A DNA stretch of 15,190 nucleotides from an uncultured bacterium. GTDB lineage: Bacteria; CALINM01. The notes beneath the pieces are model-generated. The model had not been told where the DNA came from. It did not search any database and saw only the letters and a program-made list of their open reading frames with translations. Shown piece by piece: positions 7,436 to 15,190 of the stretch. Numbering within the stretch: the stretch's first letter is position 1; the number at the start of each line of letters is the position of its first letter. The position numbers were made by a program, and so were the translations under genes. The stretch is from NCBI GenBank assembly GCA_938045315.1, contig CALINM010000191.1, positions 1-15,190 on the forward strand, in the 5' to 3' direction.

Positions 7436-8272
7436 ATGTATAAGGGTAAGCTAATAGATTTTCATACCCATGTTTTTCCAGACAAGCTATATAGTGCTAT
7501 AAAAAATTGGTTTACGAAAAATGTGGGATGGAATTTCTATTTTAAAGGGTCCAGTGAAGATGTTTTAAATTTTCTTGAAAATAATGATAAAGTATTTAGA
7601 TATGTTTGTTTTGGTTACGCACACAAACCTAACATTTCTGAAAAATTGAATGAGTTTTACATTAGTATAAATGAGAATTTTAAAAAAGCTATTTCTCTTG
7701 GATGTTTTCATCAAGATGATGATTTAGAAAAGCTGCTTAAAAGGGCTTTTTCTAAAGGGCTTATGGGTTTCAAACTTCATTGTCAGGTACAAAGGGTTTC
7801 TCCTGATGATGAGAGGTTATTTAGAGCTTATGAGATTGTAATTGAAAATAATGGTTTTATTCTCTTCCATGCTGGAACAGGTCCTTTTTTTAATGAGTTT
7901 GTGGGGTTCAATAATTTTGAAAGGGTGCTAAAAAAATTTCCAGAATTTAAATGTGTGGTGGCTCATCTGGGATGCTTTGAAGAAAAATTTTTAGAAGCCG
8001 CTTTATTTTATGATAATCTTTATCTTGATACGTCTTATACGTTCATTGCAAATCCAACTAATATTATGAAGGTGCCTGTAGAACTTTTAAAAAAAGCATC
8101 ACATAAGGTTTTTTTTGGCAGTGATTTTCCCGGGATTTGCCATTCTTACGAAGACAGTATTAATGCTATAGCAAAATTACCTTTGACAGAGGAGGAAAAA
8201 AGTAATATTTTTTACAATAATGCTTATAATTTTCTTATGAAAATAAATGAAAAAAAGCTTAAAGGGTTGTAA
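7436..8272 (+). CDS. TIM-barrel metal-dependent amidohydrolase (Amidohydro_2)
   Basis: Probable metal-dependent hydrolase or decarboxylase of the amidohydrolase superfamily, Amidohydro_2/ACMSD-like branch; the substrate is unknown. The 278 residues carry the expected ligands: HTH at 10-12 after IDF (strand 1), Lys113 in GFKLH, His145 in LFHAGTG, His177 in VVAHLG, and Asp230 in FFGSDFPG. Strand-ending motifs are spaced as in a complete barrel, so nothing important seems missing. It is soluble, with no signal peptide. It is divergent from the sulfur operon and 33 nt before the corC-like gene, which has its own promoter; the -35 of that promoter overlaps this gene's stop codon. The N-terminus is canonical, so the ATG with no ribosome site is likely the true start. 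Confidence 0.88.
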   Translation: MYKGKLIDFHTHVFPDKLYSAIKNWFTKNVGWNFYFKGSSEDVLNFLENNDKVFRYVCFGYAHKPNISEKLNEFYISINENFKKAISLGCFHQDDDLEKLLKRAFSKGLMGFKLHCQVQRVSPDDERLFRAYEIVIENNGFILFHAGTGPFFNEFVGFNNFERVLKKFPEFKCVVAHLGCFEEKFLEAALFYDNLYLDTSYTFIANPTNIMKVPVELLKKASHKVFFGSDFPGICHSYEDSINAIAKLPLTEEEKSNIFYNNAYNFLMKINEKKLKGL

Positions 8273-8294
8273 AGTTTACTTTGATTGCTATAAT
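8267..8294 (+). promoter_or_regulatory. Extended -10 promoter before CorC-like gene
   Basis: TTGTAA (8267-8272, ending in the stop codon of the amidohydrolase gene), 16 nt, then a perfect TATAAT (8289-8294) with an upstream TG (TGCTATAAT). The predicted start near 8301 leaves about 5 nt before ATG 8306, too little for a ribosome-binding site. Confidence 0.7.
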
Positions 8295-8305
8295 ATTAGA
8301 ATTAA

Positions 8306-9607
8306 ATGCTTCTTGAAATCATATTAATCTTTATTTTTGTTGTTATTAATGGTTTTTTTGCTGCCTCTGAGATTGCAGTTGTAAGTATAAGAAAAAGTAG
8401 AATAAAACAGTTAATTGAAGAAGGAAAAACAAATGCAAGATTTTTGAGTGAACTCAGACATAATCCTGATAAATTTCTTGCCACAATTCAGTTTGGGGTG
8501 ACCTGCGCGGGTGCAATAGCTTCTGCCATTGGTGGTGCTGCTGCAATAGATAAAATAAAGCCATTACTTCAAGAAATACCAATAACAATAATTTCAAAAT
8601 CAAGTGAAGCAATATCTATAAGTATTGTTGTAATTTTTGTAACCTATATATCTATAATTTTTGGTGAGCTTGTACCAAAGTCAATTGCTCTTGCAAATCC
8701 TGAAAGTGTTGCACTTTTTGTAGCACCATTTATTACAGCCTTTTCGAAAGTGGCAGGCTTTTTTGTAAAACTGTTTTCCCTTAGTACAAATTTTATTTTG
8801 AGCCCCTTTGGTAAAAAGGCTTTTACAGAAAGAGCACTTATCTCTGAAGAAGAAGTGAAATTACTTGTGGAGGAAGGTGGTGAACAGGGAATTTTTGAAC
8901 CCGAAGAAAGGGAGTTAATTCATAGTGTTTTTGAGTTTACAGATACCTTTGTCAAAGAAGTTATGATACCTGCGCCACAGATGGTAACAGTAAAGGCTGA
9001 TTTACCTTTAGAAGAAATGAAAAGAATAATTATGGAAGAAAAGTTTTCTCGATACCCCGTAACTGGTCAGGATTTAAACGATATTAAGGGAATATTATAT
9101 GCAAAGGATTTTTATAATAGCTTGTTAAAAACAGGTACAGTGAATTTACGTAAGATTATAAAACCACCGCTTTTTATTCCGGAAACAATGAAAATTAGTA
9201 ATCTTATGAGAGAGATGCAAAAAAGAAGATTTCATATGGCAATTGTTGTGGATGAATATGGAGCAGTATCTGGTTTAGTAACAATGGAAGACTTATTAGA
9301 AGAAATTGTTGGAGAAATTAGAGATGAGTATGATACAGAAAGCCCCGTTATTGAGTTAAGTGATGGGAGTTTAATTATTGATGCTGCAACAAGCATATCT
9401 GATTTGAGAGAAAATTATAATTTACCCTTTGAAGAGTCTACTGAATATGAATCTATCGCGGGATTTATATTGACCTATTTACAAAGAATTCCAGTAAAAG
9501 GAGACACTATTGATGTTAATGGGTTGAGGTTAAAAATAATTGAGATGGCAGGACAAAGAATAGTAAAAATAAAACTTGAGAAGATTGTTGGGTCAAAGGA
9601 AAGTTAA
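8306..9607 (+). CDS. CorC/HlyC-type CNNM transmembrane protein with CBS pair
   Basis: Membrane protein of the CNNM/CorC (formerly hemolysin C) family; characterised relatives export magnesium, some with sodium coupling. The length of 433 residues is normal. Domain order: CNNM/DUF21 membrane domain (about 1-190) with NGFFAASE (15-22), a small-residue helix around 62-81, and the family motif FGELVPKS (119-126); an acidic linker helix (180-210); two CBS domains (about 216-275 and 283-340) that probably bind adenine nucleotide; and a CorC_HlyC C-terminal domain (about 348-428). The ATG start gives the standard N-terminus of the family but has no Shine-Dalgarno. The stop is 1 nt before the nitroreductase ATG (TAAAATG), suggesting coupled translation. 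Confidence 0.92.
   Translation: MLLEIILIFIFVVINGFFAASEIAVVSIRKSRIKQLIEEGKTNARFLSELRHNPDKFLATIQFGVTCAGAIASAIGGAAAIDKIKPLLQEIPITIISKSSEAISISIVVIFVTYISIIFGELVPKSIALANPESVALFVAPFITAFSKVAGFFVKLFSLSTNFILSPFGKKAFTERALISEEEVKLLVEEGGEQGIFEPEERELIHSVFEFTDTFVKEVMIPAPQMVTVKADLPLEEMKRIIMEEKFSRYPVTGQDLNDIKGILYAKDFYNSLLKTGTVNLRKIIKPPLFIPETMKISNLMREMQKRRFHMAIVVDEYGAVSGLVTMEDLLEEIVGEIRDEYDTESPVIELSDGSLIIDAATSISDLRENYNLPFEESTEYESIAGFILTYLQRIPVKGDTIDVNGLRLKIIEMAGQRIVKIKLEKIVGSKES
9595..9603 (+). promoter_or_regulatory. Ribosome-binding site fixing the nitroreductase start
   Basis: AAAGGAAAG within the last codons of the CorC-like gene; the AAGGA core is 8 nt before ATG 9609. It favours that ATG over an in-frame TTG at 9576, which would add 11 non-homologous residues and overlap the preceding gene. 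Confidence 0.65.
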
Positions 9608-9608
9608 A

Positions 9609-10124
9609 ATGACAAAAATTATCGACTTAATAAAGAAAAGGCATAGTATTAGGGCTTATAAAAGTGATGATATACCTTCCAAAATTATAGCTGAGATTGA
9701 AGAATCTCTTATTTTAGCTCCCAGTGCAGGAAATTTGCAGGCAAGAAAATTCTTTTTTATAAGAGATAAAATTAAAAAAATGGCAATAGCTCGGGCAGCA
9801 TTATCACAAATGTTTATTGCTGAGGCTCCAATTGTAATTGTTGGCTGTACAGATGATTTTATAAAATATAGATATGGAAATAGAGGTTTATTTTTATATT
9901 CTATCCAGGATGTGGCTATAAGTATTTCCTTTGCCATGCTTGTTGCACAGCAACATGGTCTTGGAACTGTATGGATAGGCGCTTTTGATGAAAAAGAGGT
10001 ATCATATATTCTAAATCTGCCGAAAAATCTAAGACCTGTAGTAATTTTACCAATTGGTTATCCCGATGAAGAACCATATATAACAGATAGAAGACCAAGA
10101 GAGGAGATCATAACTTACTTATGA
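9609..10124 (+). CDS. FMN-dependent nitroreductase-family protein
   Basis: Flavin (FMN) oxidoreductase of the nitroreductase fold, probably NAD(P)H-dependent; the physiological substrate is unknown. The 171 residues place it among the short single-domain members. Seen: RHSIRAY (11-17), whose Arg/Ser residues contact the FMN phosphate, APSAGNLQ (37-44), a helix rich in small residues around 100-116, GLGTVWIGAF (117-126) and PIGYPDE (148-154). No ferredoxin or other added domain is present. The gene starts 1 nt after the CorC-like gene and overlaps the following DUF2156 gene by 4 nt (ATGA). Confidence 0.9.
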   Translation: MTKIIDLIKKRHSIRAYKSDDIPSKIIAEIEESLILAPSAGNLQARKFFFIRDKIKKMAIARAALSQMFIAEAPIVIVGCTDDFIKYRYGNRGLFLYSIQDVAISISFAMLVAQQHGLGTVWIGAFDEKEVSYILNLPKNLRPVVILPIGYPDEEPYITDRRPREEIITYL

Positions 10125-10972
10125 AAATAGAAAAAATTAGTCTAGATCATAAAGAGGCTCTACATAAAGGATTAAAAAAAGATACAATGATTGCTGAATA
10201 CAGTTTTGCAAATATTTATCTTTTCAGAGAAAACCATAAATATGAGGTAATTTTTTACAATGATTTAATCTTTATAAAGGGGTATTCATATGATAATAAG
10301 AGTTATGTGATGCCCGTTAGTGATATAAAAAATATTAAAAAAGATGTTTTTGATGATTTACTTAAAATTGTGGATTTTATTTTTCCAGTAGATGAAAAAT
10401 GGCTATCAAATTTTAAAGATTCTGAATTTAGTTTTGAATACAAGGATGGAGACACTGACTATGTATATGAGATAAATAAATTAAGGACATTTTCGGGTAA
10501 GAAATTGCATTCCAAACGCAATCTGCTTCATCAATTTGAACACAATTATCAATGGGAAGCTCTACCTCTTTACGGTGATAGGATCACCGATGCAAAAAAA
10601 ATATTAATCATGTGGCAGGAACAATCAGGTTTAGAGAAGAATGATACAGATTTTAATGCATGCATGGAAGCTTTAGAACTATATGATGAACTTATTTTAT
10701 GTGGTTTTATTTATTATGTAGATAGGAAACCTGCTGGGTTTATAATTGGTGAAGAAATTTGCTATGATACTTTTGCCCTCCATTTCGCGAAAGGTTTAGT
10801 TGAGTTCAAAGGCATCTATCAATTTATGTTCAATAATTTTTCGAAGATTTTGCCAGATAAATATAGGTTTGTAAATTTTGAACAGGATTTAGATAAGGAA
10901 AATCTCAGGATTGCAAAAAAATCGTATGAACCAGATATACTTGTAAAAAAATATAGGGTTAGAAAGCTTTAA
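10121..10972 (+). CDS. DUF2156 (GNAT-like) protein of unknown function
   Basis: A 283-residue cytoplasmic protein of the DUF2156 family, related in fold to the acyl-/aminoacyl-transferase part of phosphatidylglycerol lysyltransferase (tandem GNAT-like domains). Family hallmarks are FSGKKLHSKRN (124-134), VNFEQDLDKENLR (251-263) and the C-terminal KKYRV (276-280). It has no membrane domain, unlike the MprF synthases, so it may be a stand-alone transferase with an unknown acceptor. It overlaps the nitroreductase stop by 4 nt and appears to be the last gene of the plus-strand operon. No clear terminator follows; only the short palindrome AAAGCTTT at 10963-10970 and AT-rich sequence are visible. 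Confidence 0.8.
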   Translation: MKIEKISLDHKEALHKGLKKDTMIAEYSFANIYLFRENHKYEVIFYNDLIFIKGYSYDNKSYVMPVSDIKNIKKDVFDDLLKIVDFIFPVDEKWLSNFKDSEFSFEYKDGDTDYVYEINKLRTFSGKKLHSKRNLLHQFEHNYQWEALPLYGDRITDAKKILIMWQEQSGLEKNDTDFNACMEALELYDELILCGFIYYVDRKPAGFIIGEEICYDTFALHFAKGLVEFKGIYQFMFNNFSKILPDKYRFVNFEQDLDKENLRIAKKSYEPDILVKKYRVRKL

Positions 10973-11039
10973 AGAAAATATTTTTTATAAAATCTTGCCC
11001 CCCCATTATGTTTGAAATTAAACGAAGAACTTAAAATTC

Positions 11040-11083
11040 TTGATTTACTAATCTAATATGGTATGCTACAGGTTCAGGAGGTG
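11040..11083 (+). promoter_or_regulatory. Promoter and strong ribosome site for DUF3617 gene
   Basis: TTGATT (11040-11045), 16 nt, then TATGCT (11062-11067) with an upstream TG (TGGTATGCT), a plausible extended -10. AGGAGGTG (11076-11083) is a near-perfect Shine-Dalgarno 4-5 nt before ATG 11088. This shows that the organism does use canonical ribosome sites, in contrast to the genes at 7436 and 8306. Confidence 0.6.
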
Positions 11084-11087
11084 AAAT

Positions 11088-11492
11088 ATGAAAAAAATAT
11101 TTATATTTTTATCTTTATCATTATTTCTGGTGGTAAATGTTAATGCCACAGATTTAAAAGAAGGATTATGGGAAATGACATCAAAAATGGAAATGAAAGG
11201 TATGCCCCTTCATATGACTGCACAAAAATTTAAACAATGTATAACGAAGGAAAGATCAGTTCCAATGGAAACTGAAAAGGGGGATACAAAATGTAAAGTG
11301 ATTGAGCAAAAAGTTAAAGGCGATACGATTTTTTGGAAAATTATTTGCAATGATAAAGAGGGCGAGACAATTGTAACTGGAAAGGGAACCTACAAGAATG
11401 ATAAGTTTGAAGGAGAGACAAAAATTAAAACACCTGATGGTATGGAATTAAAACAACAAATAACGGGGAAGTGGATAGGTAAGTGTAAATGA
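11088..11492 (+). CDS. Exported DUF3617-family protein
   Basis: A 134-residue protein with a clear Sec signal peptide: MKK, a hydrophobic core at 4-16, and a likely signal peptidase I site after VNA (residue 20). The cleavage region has no lipobox cysteine. The mature part matches the DUF3617 pattern: GLWEMTSKMEM (26-36) at the start, a QCIT segment (50-53), then beta-rich repeats ending in TGKWIGKCK. Four cysteines (51, 69, 87, 133) in the mature chain could form two disulfides, consistent with a periplasmic location. Function is unknown for the family. It is monocistronic with its own promoter and convergent to the tRNA-Arg gene 32 nt away. Confidence 0.8.
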   Translation: MKKIFIFLSLSLFLVVNVNATDLKEGLWEMTSKMEMKGMPLHMTAQKFKQCITKERSVPMETEKGDTKCKVIEQKVKGDTIFWKIICNDKEGETIVTGKGTYKNDKFEGETKIKTPDGMELKQQITGKWIGKCK

Positions 11493-11510
11493 TTTAAATC
11501 ATATGCATAT
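11490..11510. repeat. Two abutting short palindromes
   Basis: TGATTTAAATCA (11490-11501, beginning at the DUF3617 stop codon) and ATATGCATAT (11501-11510) are both perfect palindromes sharing one base, in the gap between convergent DUF3617 and tRNA genes. They are AT-rich and followed by no T-run, so a Rho-independent terminator is not supported. They could be a weak bidirectional stop or chance in AT-rich DNA. Confidence 0.35.
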
Positions 11511-11524
11511 CTATCTAAGAACTA

Positions 11525-11598
<74 letters not shown>

Positions 11599-11614
11599 AA
11601 ATAAAGGCTTTGAT

Positions 11615-11643
11615 ATTATAAAATTAAATGTTTGTATTGTAAA
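11615..11643 (-). promoter_or_regulatory. Near-consensus promoter of tRNA-Arg
   Basis: Minus-strand TTTACA (11638-11643), 17 nt, TATAAT (11615-11620). The predicted start is near 11608, about 10 nt before the mature tRNA 5' end, leaving a short leader for RNase P removal. It lies in the gap after the HD-GYP gene, so the tRNA does not depend on read-through. Confidence 0.75.
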
Positions 11644-11666
11644 GAAATTTGAAGGAACTAAAGCCA

Positions 11667-13136
11667 TTATATTTTTAATGAGTGGGAAATAAGCTCCTCA
11701 TAGGTAGTACCATCTCTTGGATAAGCTAAAATTTTAGCATGAATTTCTATGTTATCTGCTAAAAGAGCCTTTTTAGTTTTTTCTAAATTTTCAGAGATTG
11801 TTTTGGTATTGATGGGTGCATAAATTATAAAATCATCACCACCTGATCTAACTACAATACATGGATTATTAAAATACATGGATAGGGCATTGGCAGTTTT
11901 TACTATTAAATTATCACCTACAATTCTTCCCTGCTCTTTATTTATCTTCGAAATACCAATTATGTTAACACATACTATAAAGAAAGGCTGTTTTTTTGAT
12001 ATTGTTTCGTTAATAAACTTTTTTAAGTATGGGTACCAAAATAATCCTGTTAAAAAGTCTATGTATATCATTGACTCTCTGAATTTTTCAATGAATGGAA
12101 CTATCTTACTCTCCTTTTCTTCACAAAGTTCACATTCTTTTAAGATTTTAATGGCTGCTAACTCAATCTGGGGATTAAATTTTTTACCAAATTGAGATTT
12201 TATGTATTTTATTGCTTCGTCTTTAGTAATTTTTTCTCTATATGGTCTAAGTGATGTTATTGCATCGAAATTATCAGCTATGGCTATTAATTGAGCTTCT
12301 ATTGGGATCTCAAAACCCTTTAACCCATCGGGATAACCATTACCATCATAGTTTTCGTGGTGATACTTTATCCACGGTACTATCCCTTTTAGTGGATCTA
12401 TTTCTGAAACAATTAAAGCACTCATCTTAGGGTGTTCCTTCATAATTGTATACTCAAAGGGAGTAAGTTTACCGGGTTTAAGTAATATTCTATCAGGAAT
12501 ACCTACTTTCCCTACATCATGAAGAAGGCCTGCTAATTCCAGCTTAGCAAGAGTTTCCTCTTCTAGGCCCAAGCTTTTACCTATCAAAACTGAAATTGTA
12601 GATACCCTCTCTGAATGCCCTCTCGTGTAAGGATCTCTTGCTTCAATAGCATTTGCCAGTGCTTTTACTGACTGAATAGCTAATTGTTCTAATTTCTCTG
12701 TTCTTTCCTTTAGTAAACTTTCTATATGACTAAAATATTTCTTGTGTTGTTTTGTCATTAATCGGTAATTAAGTGCGCTTTCAATTTTTTCTTTCATTCT
12801 TTGAAGTGTAAAGGGTTTAGATATAAAATCAAAAACTTTTTTACTTATAGCTTCCTGAATAAAATCAGGGTTAATTGCGCCACTGATTATAATTACGGGA
12901 ATTTCTGAATATCCTTTTGATCTTATATAATCTACAAAGTAAAGTGAGTTTTTACCCCTGATAAATACATCGAGTATAATTAAATCAATTTCAGGACCAG
13001 TGTCTAAAAATTTTATTGTTTCTTCAATGTTTGGAAAAGCAAAGGCATCATATCCCAAGGTTTCACAAAAGTCTTTGAGCATATCTCTAGGTGCTTCGTC
13101 ATCATCTATAATTACTATAACTGGTTGTTTGCTCAT
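11667..13136 (-). CDS. Response regulator with HD-GYP and degenerate GGDEF domains
   Basis: Probable phosphorylation-controlled c-di-GMP phosphodiesterase. Domains in the 489 residues: receiver (5-122) with Asp11/Asp12, phospho-acceptor Asp56, Ser85 and Lys107; a helical, coiled-coil-like linker (125-160); HD-GYP (about 160-335) with RDPYTRGHSERV (167-178), His206-Asp207, and a complete HHExxDGxGYPxGLxG signature (259-274); and a GGDEF-like domain (about 357-489). The last domain keeps DFLTGL (360-365) and GGDDF (432-436) but has Asn391 where the first metal-binding Asp is expected, lacks the usual NR after TGL, and has no RxxD inhibitory site. It is probably not an active cyclase and may sense GTP. 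The ATG overlaps the stop of the histidine kinase gene by 4 nt (13133-13136), so the two are made together and probably form one phosphorelay. Confidence 0.92.
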   Translation of the reverse strand: MSKQPVIVIIDDDEAPRDMLKDFCETLGYDAFAFPNIEETIKFLDTGPEIDLIILDVFIRGKNSLYFVDYIRSKGYSEIPVIIISGAINPDFIQEAISKKVFDFISKPFTLQRMKEKIESALNYRLMTKQHKKYFSHIESLLKERTEKLEQLAIQSVKALANAIEARDPYTRGHSERVSTISVLIGKSLGLEEETLAKLELAGLLHDVGKVGIPDRILLKPGKLTPFEYTIMKEHPKMSALIVSEIDPLKGIVPWIKYHHENYDGNGYPDGLKGFEIPIEAQLIAIADNFDAITSLRPYREKITKDEAIKYIKSQFGKKFNPQIELAAIKILKECELCEEKESKIVPFIEKFRESMIYIDFLTGLFWYPYLKKFINETISKKQPFFIVCVNIIGISKINKEQGRIVGDNLIVKTANALSMYFNNPCIVVRSGGDDFIIYAPINTKTISENLEKTKKALLADNIEIHAKILAYPRDGTTYEELISHSLKI

Positions 13137-15190
13137 GCTAATCTCAAAGTACTTATTAATTCATTAAAACTAAAGGGTTTTATCAAGAAAGGTCTCCCAG
13201 TTTTTTTAAGTTTTTCTTTAGTATCTAAAGATACGTCTCCTGTTATAAATATAACTTTATCTAATTTTTCCGGGCAATCTATCATAAGGTTATTGTAAAT
13301 TTGAAAACCATCTCCATCAGGTAATTTAATATCCATAATTATTAAATCGTAGAAGTTTGATTTTAATAGTTGAAGCCCTCCTTTTTTATCCCTCACTTCA
13401 TCTACAATAAATTTGAAGGTCATCAGAATATTTGATAAATAATCAACAACTATTGGATCATCATCGATTATTATGGCCCTTTTATTCTGAACCTTTTCAA
13501 TTTTTTCCATTTCTTTTTCTTTTGTGACATTCATAGTTACCTTTGGTTCATTTAATGGAAGCATTATTGTAAATCTTGTTCCATCTTTTGAAGTTTCTAA
13601 TCTTATTTCTCCTTTGTGAAGTTGAACTATTCTATGTATAAGATAAAGGCCAAGTCCTGTTCCTTTCCCTTTACTTTTTGTAGTGAAGAAGGGTTCAAAA
13701 ATTTTATCTGTTATTTCTGGTGGTATACCAGGCCCATTGTCAGAAACGGATAATAGCAATGATTCATTATCAATTTTAACATTTAACTCTACTTTATCTC
13801 CTTTATTGCTGGTAGTTATGGCATCAAAAGCATTTTGTAAAAGGTTCAATATTGCCTGTTGAATCAAACCACTATTGCAAAATATTAAAGGTAGATCATC
13901 GGGAATTTCATATTTAAAAGTAATATTATTTTCGTGAAAAGATGCTTCCATAAGGGGGATAATTTCCTTTAAAGAGGCACCTAAATCAACATAAGCCATA
14001 TCTGTAATTTGTTGTCTCCTTGAGAATTTAAGGAGGTTTTCAATTATATTTTTTACTCTATAGCTTTCTTTTATAATCTTGTCGATAATCTCGTTGACTT
14101 TTTCTGGCAAAATTGATTTGTGAAGAGTAAGAAGCTCACTATATCCAATGATACCCGTTATGGGATTATTAACTTCATGAACTATACTTGCTGCAAGTTT
14201 ACCAATTGATACAAGCTTGGTAGATTGTATTATTTCTTCTTGAGTTCTGATCTCCTGAGTTATATCTGTGATTGTTAAAATTATCCCCCCATTTTTTTCT
14301 TTTTCTATTTTTCTTAAATTGATCTTGTAGAACTTATCTTCAACTTGAATAACCTTACTCTTTTCTTCTTCTGGTAATTCAGATAATGAAAAAAGATCAG
14401 ATAGGCTTAAGTTACCTATCCTAATTAAGACATTATCTTCTATGATACCAGCTTTATTTAAAATTTCTTTACCACCAGGGTTTTGTTTGATAATTTTACC
14501 ATCTTCACCAATAAATATAAGACCCTCTCCCATGTTTAGAAGAATATTCTCTAAGAGCATATTTATCTTATTAATTTCCCGCTCTTTAAAAATGATATCA
14601 GTTACGTCTTCTTGGATTTCTACTATTTTCACAACCTGTTTTTTTTCATCGAATATAGGGAAAGCAGATATGTTTATATATTTTTGTTTGCCCCCTATTG
14701 GATCTTGAAATTCAAAAAAGCTTTTGTGGCTGGCACCATTTAAAGCCATCATTGCGGGGCAGGGTGTATTTTCATTAATGCATTTTTTATCAATGCCAAA
14801 GGATATCTTATGACAGGGTTTCCCAATGACTTGTTCTAAAGTTAAACTCCTTTTTTTTAAGAAAGATTCATTTACCATATCAATAGTCAAATCTGGATTA
14901 ATTATTAATAAATCGTGTCCAAGGCTGTTAATTATAGTATTTTGAAAATCTCTCTGTTTTTTTAGAGATTTTTCTGCTTTTCGAATTTTTATTGCTCCAT
15001 TTATGCGGGCAAAAAGTTCTCCTTCATCAAAAGGTTTGGTAATATAATCAATAGCTCCAATTGAAAGACCGTATATCAAATCTTTTTTATCAATATATCT
15101 TGCTGTTAGAAAAATTATTGGTACATCTTGAGTAATTGGATTTGCTTTTATTCTCCTGCATACTTCAAACCCATCCATTTCAGGCATCAT
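13133..15190 (-). CDS. Hybrid sensor histidine kinase, N-terminus cut by window edge
   Basis: Phosphorelay kinase, apparently cytoplasmic since no membrane segment is visible in the 685 residues present. The window edge falls inside a receiver domain: the first residues, [10 protein letters not shown], normally follow the phospho-acceptor Asp, so the true start and that Asp lie outside. Order using window numbering: partial REC (1-75, with Lys52-Pro), coiled coil, PAS1 (about 82-200) containing Cys126, His127, Cys137 and Cys144-Pro, PAS2 (about 210-312), HisKA with His338 in SIVHEVNNP, HATPase with N-box Asn449/Asn453, DNGPGIP (484-490) and GTGLGL (510-515), then a C-terminal REC (571-685) with Asp576-578, phospho-acceptor Asp620, Thr650 and Lys671. 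Signal and cofactor are unknown. The likely target is the HD-GYP regulator encoded immediately downstream. Confidence 0.93.
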   Translation of the reverse strand: MMPEMDGFEVCRRIKANPITQDVPIIFLTARYIDKKDLIYGLSIGAIDYITKPFDEGELFARINGAIKIRKAEKSLKKQRDFQNTIINSLGHDLLIINPDLTIDMVNESFLKKRSLTLEQVIGKPCHKISFGIDKKCINENTPCPAMMALNGASHKSFFEFQDPIGGKQKYINISAFPIFDEKKQVVKIVEIQEDVTDIIFKEREINKINMLLENILLNMGEGLIFIGEDGKIIKQNPGGKEILNKAGIIEDNVLIRIGNLSLSDLFSLSELPEEEKSKVIQVEDKFYKINLRKIEKEKNGGIILTITDITQEIRTQEEIIQSTKLVSIGKLAASIVHEVNNPITGIIGYSELLTLHKSILPEKVNEIIDKIIKESYRVKNIIENLLKFSRRQQITDMAYVDLGASLKEIIPLMEASFHENNITFKYEIPDDLPLIFCNSGLIQQAILNLLQNAFDAITTSNKGDKVELNVKIDNESLLLSVSDNGPGIPPEITDKIFEPFFTTKSKGKGTGLGLYLIHRIVQLHKGEIRLETSKDGTRFTIMLPLNEPKVTMNVTKEKEMEKIEKVQNKRAIIIDDDPIVVDYLSNILMTFKFIVDEVRDKKGGLQLLKSNFYDLIIMDIKLPDGDGFQIYNNLMIDCPEKLDKVIFITGDVSLDTKEKLKKTGRPFLIKPFSFNELISTLRLA

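Noticed and set aside
9576-9608. TTG start extending the nitroreductase by 11 residues
   Set aside because: ATG 9609 has AAGGA 8 nt upstream and gives the family N-terminus; the extension lies wholly inside the CorC-like gene.
10961-10996. Rho-independent terminator after the DUF2156 gene
   Set aside because: Only an 8-bp AT-rich palindrome (AAAGCTTT) and A/T runs; no GC-rich stem.
11878-12195. Plus-strand open frame opposite the HD-GYP gene
   Set aside because: It is a shadow of the conserved HD-GYP/GGDEF coding frame with no recognisable product.

Overview
The window is AT-rich, gene-dense bacterial DNA with short intergenic gaps and several start/stop overlaps. The gene content is an assimilatory sulfate/cysteine locus, leucyl-tRNA synthetase, a CorC-type membrane protein, a hybrid histidine kinase with an HD-GYP regulator, and a DUF3617 protein with a signal peptide. 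This suits a low-GC, diderm, probably anaerobic or microaerophilic bacterium. Nitrospirota (Thermodesulfovibrio-like), Deferribacterota or a related deep lineage would fit, but the sequence alone does not fix the taxon.

Left part, minus strand (7312 down to 1). A near-consensus promoter at about 7338-7365 drives a compact seven-gene operon. In transcription order it encodes an unrecognised 175-residue protein, a DASS/SLC13-type anion permease (probably sulfate), an iron-sulfur APS reductase (CysH), a PLP cysteine synthase (CysK-like), a ThiS/CysO-like sulfur-carrier protein, a MoeB/ThiF-type activating enzyme, and a small JAMM metalloprotease. All junctions are between -4 and +13 nt. Read together this is a protein-thiocarboxylate route to cysteine, comparable to mycobacterial CysO-CysM-Mec and Wolinella HcyS-HcyF-HcyD. 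Sulfate is imported and reduced; the carrier is adenylated and thiolated at a C-terminal Gly-Gly; the synthase attaches the sulfur to a serine-derived acceptor; the JAMM enzyme frees cysteine. The carrier is encoded with four extra residues (SPII) after Gly-Gly-Gly, so it looks like a pro-protein that must be trimmed, most plausibly by the same JAMM enzyme. ATP sulfurylase, sulfite reductase and serine acetyltransferase are not in the window. After an 87-nt gap comes leuS, cut by the left edge.

Middle, plus strand (7436 to 11492). A metal-dependent amidohydrolase, a CorC/CNNM-CBS protein, a nitroreductase and a DUF2156 protein lie in a row; the last three are tightly coupled. The first two genes have extended -10 promoters only a few bases before the ATG and no Shine-Dalgarno, so their mRNAs are probably leaderless or nearly so. 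A separate promoter with a strong ribosome-binding site serves the exported DUF3617 protein.

Right part, minus strand (15190 down to 11525). A hybrid histidine kinase (REC-PAS-PAS-HisKA-HATPase-REC), cut by the right edge, overlaps by 4 nt a REC-HD-GYP-degenerate GGDEF protein, making a phosphorelay with a c-di-GMP phosphodiesterase output. Downstream is a tRNA-Arg(ACG) gene with its own near-consensus promoter. No insertion sequence, CRISPR array, phage gene or rRNA was seen, and no gene-free stretch exceeds 300 bases.
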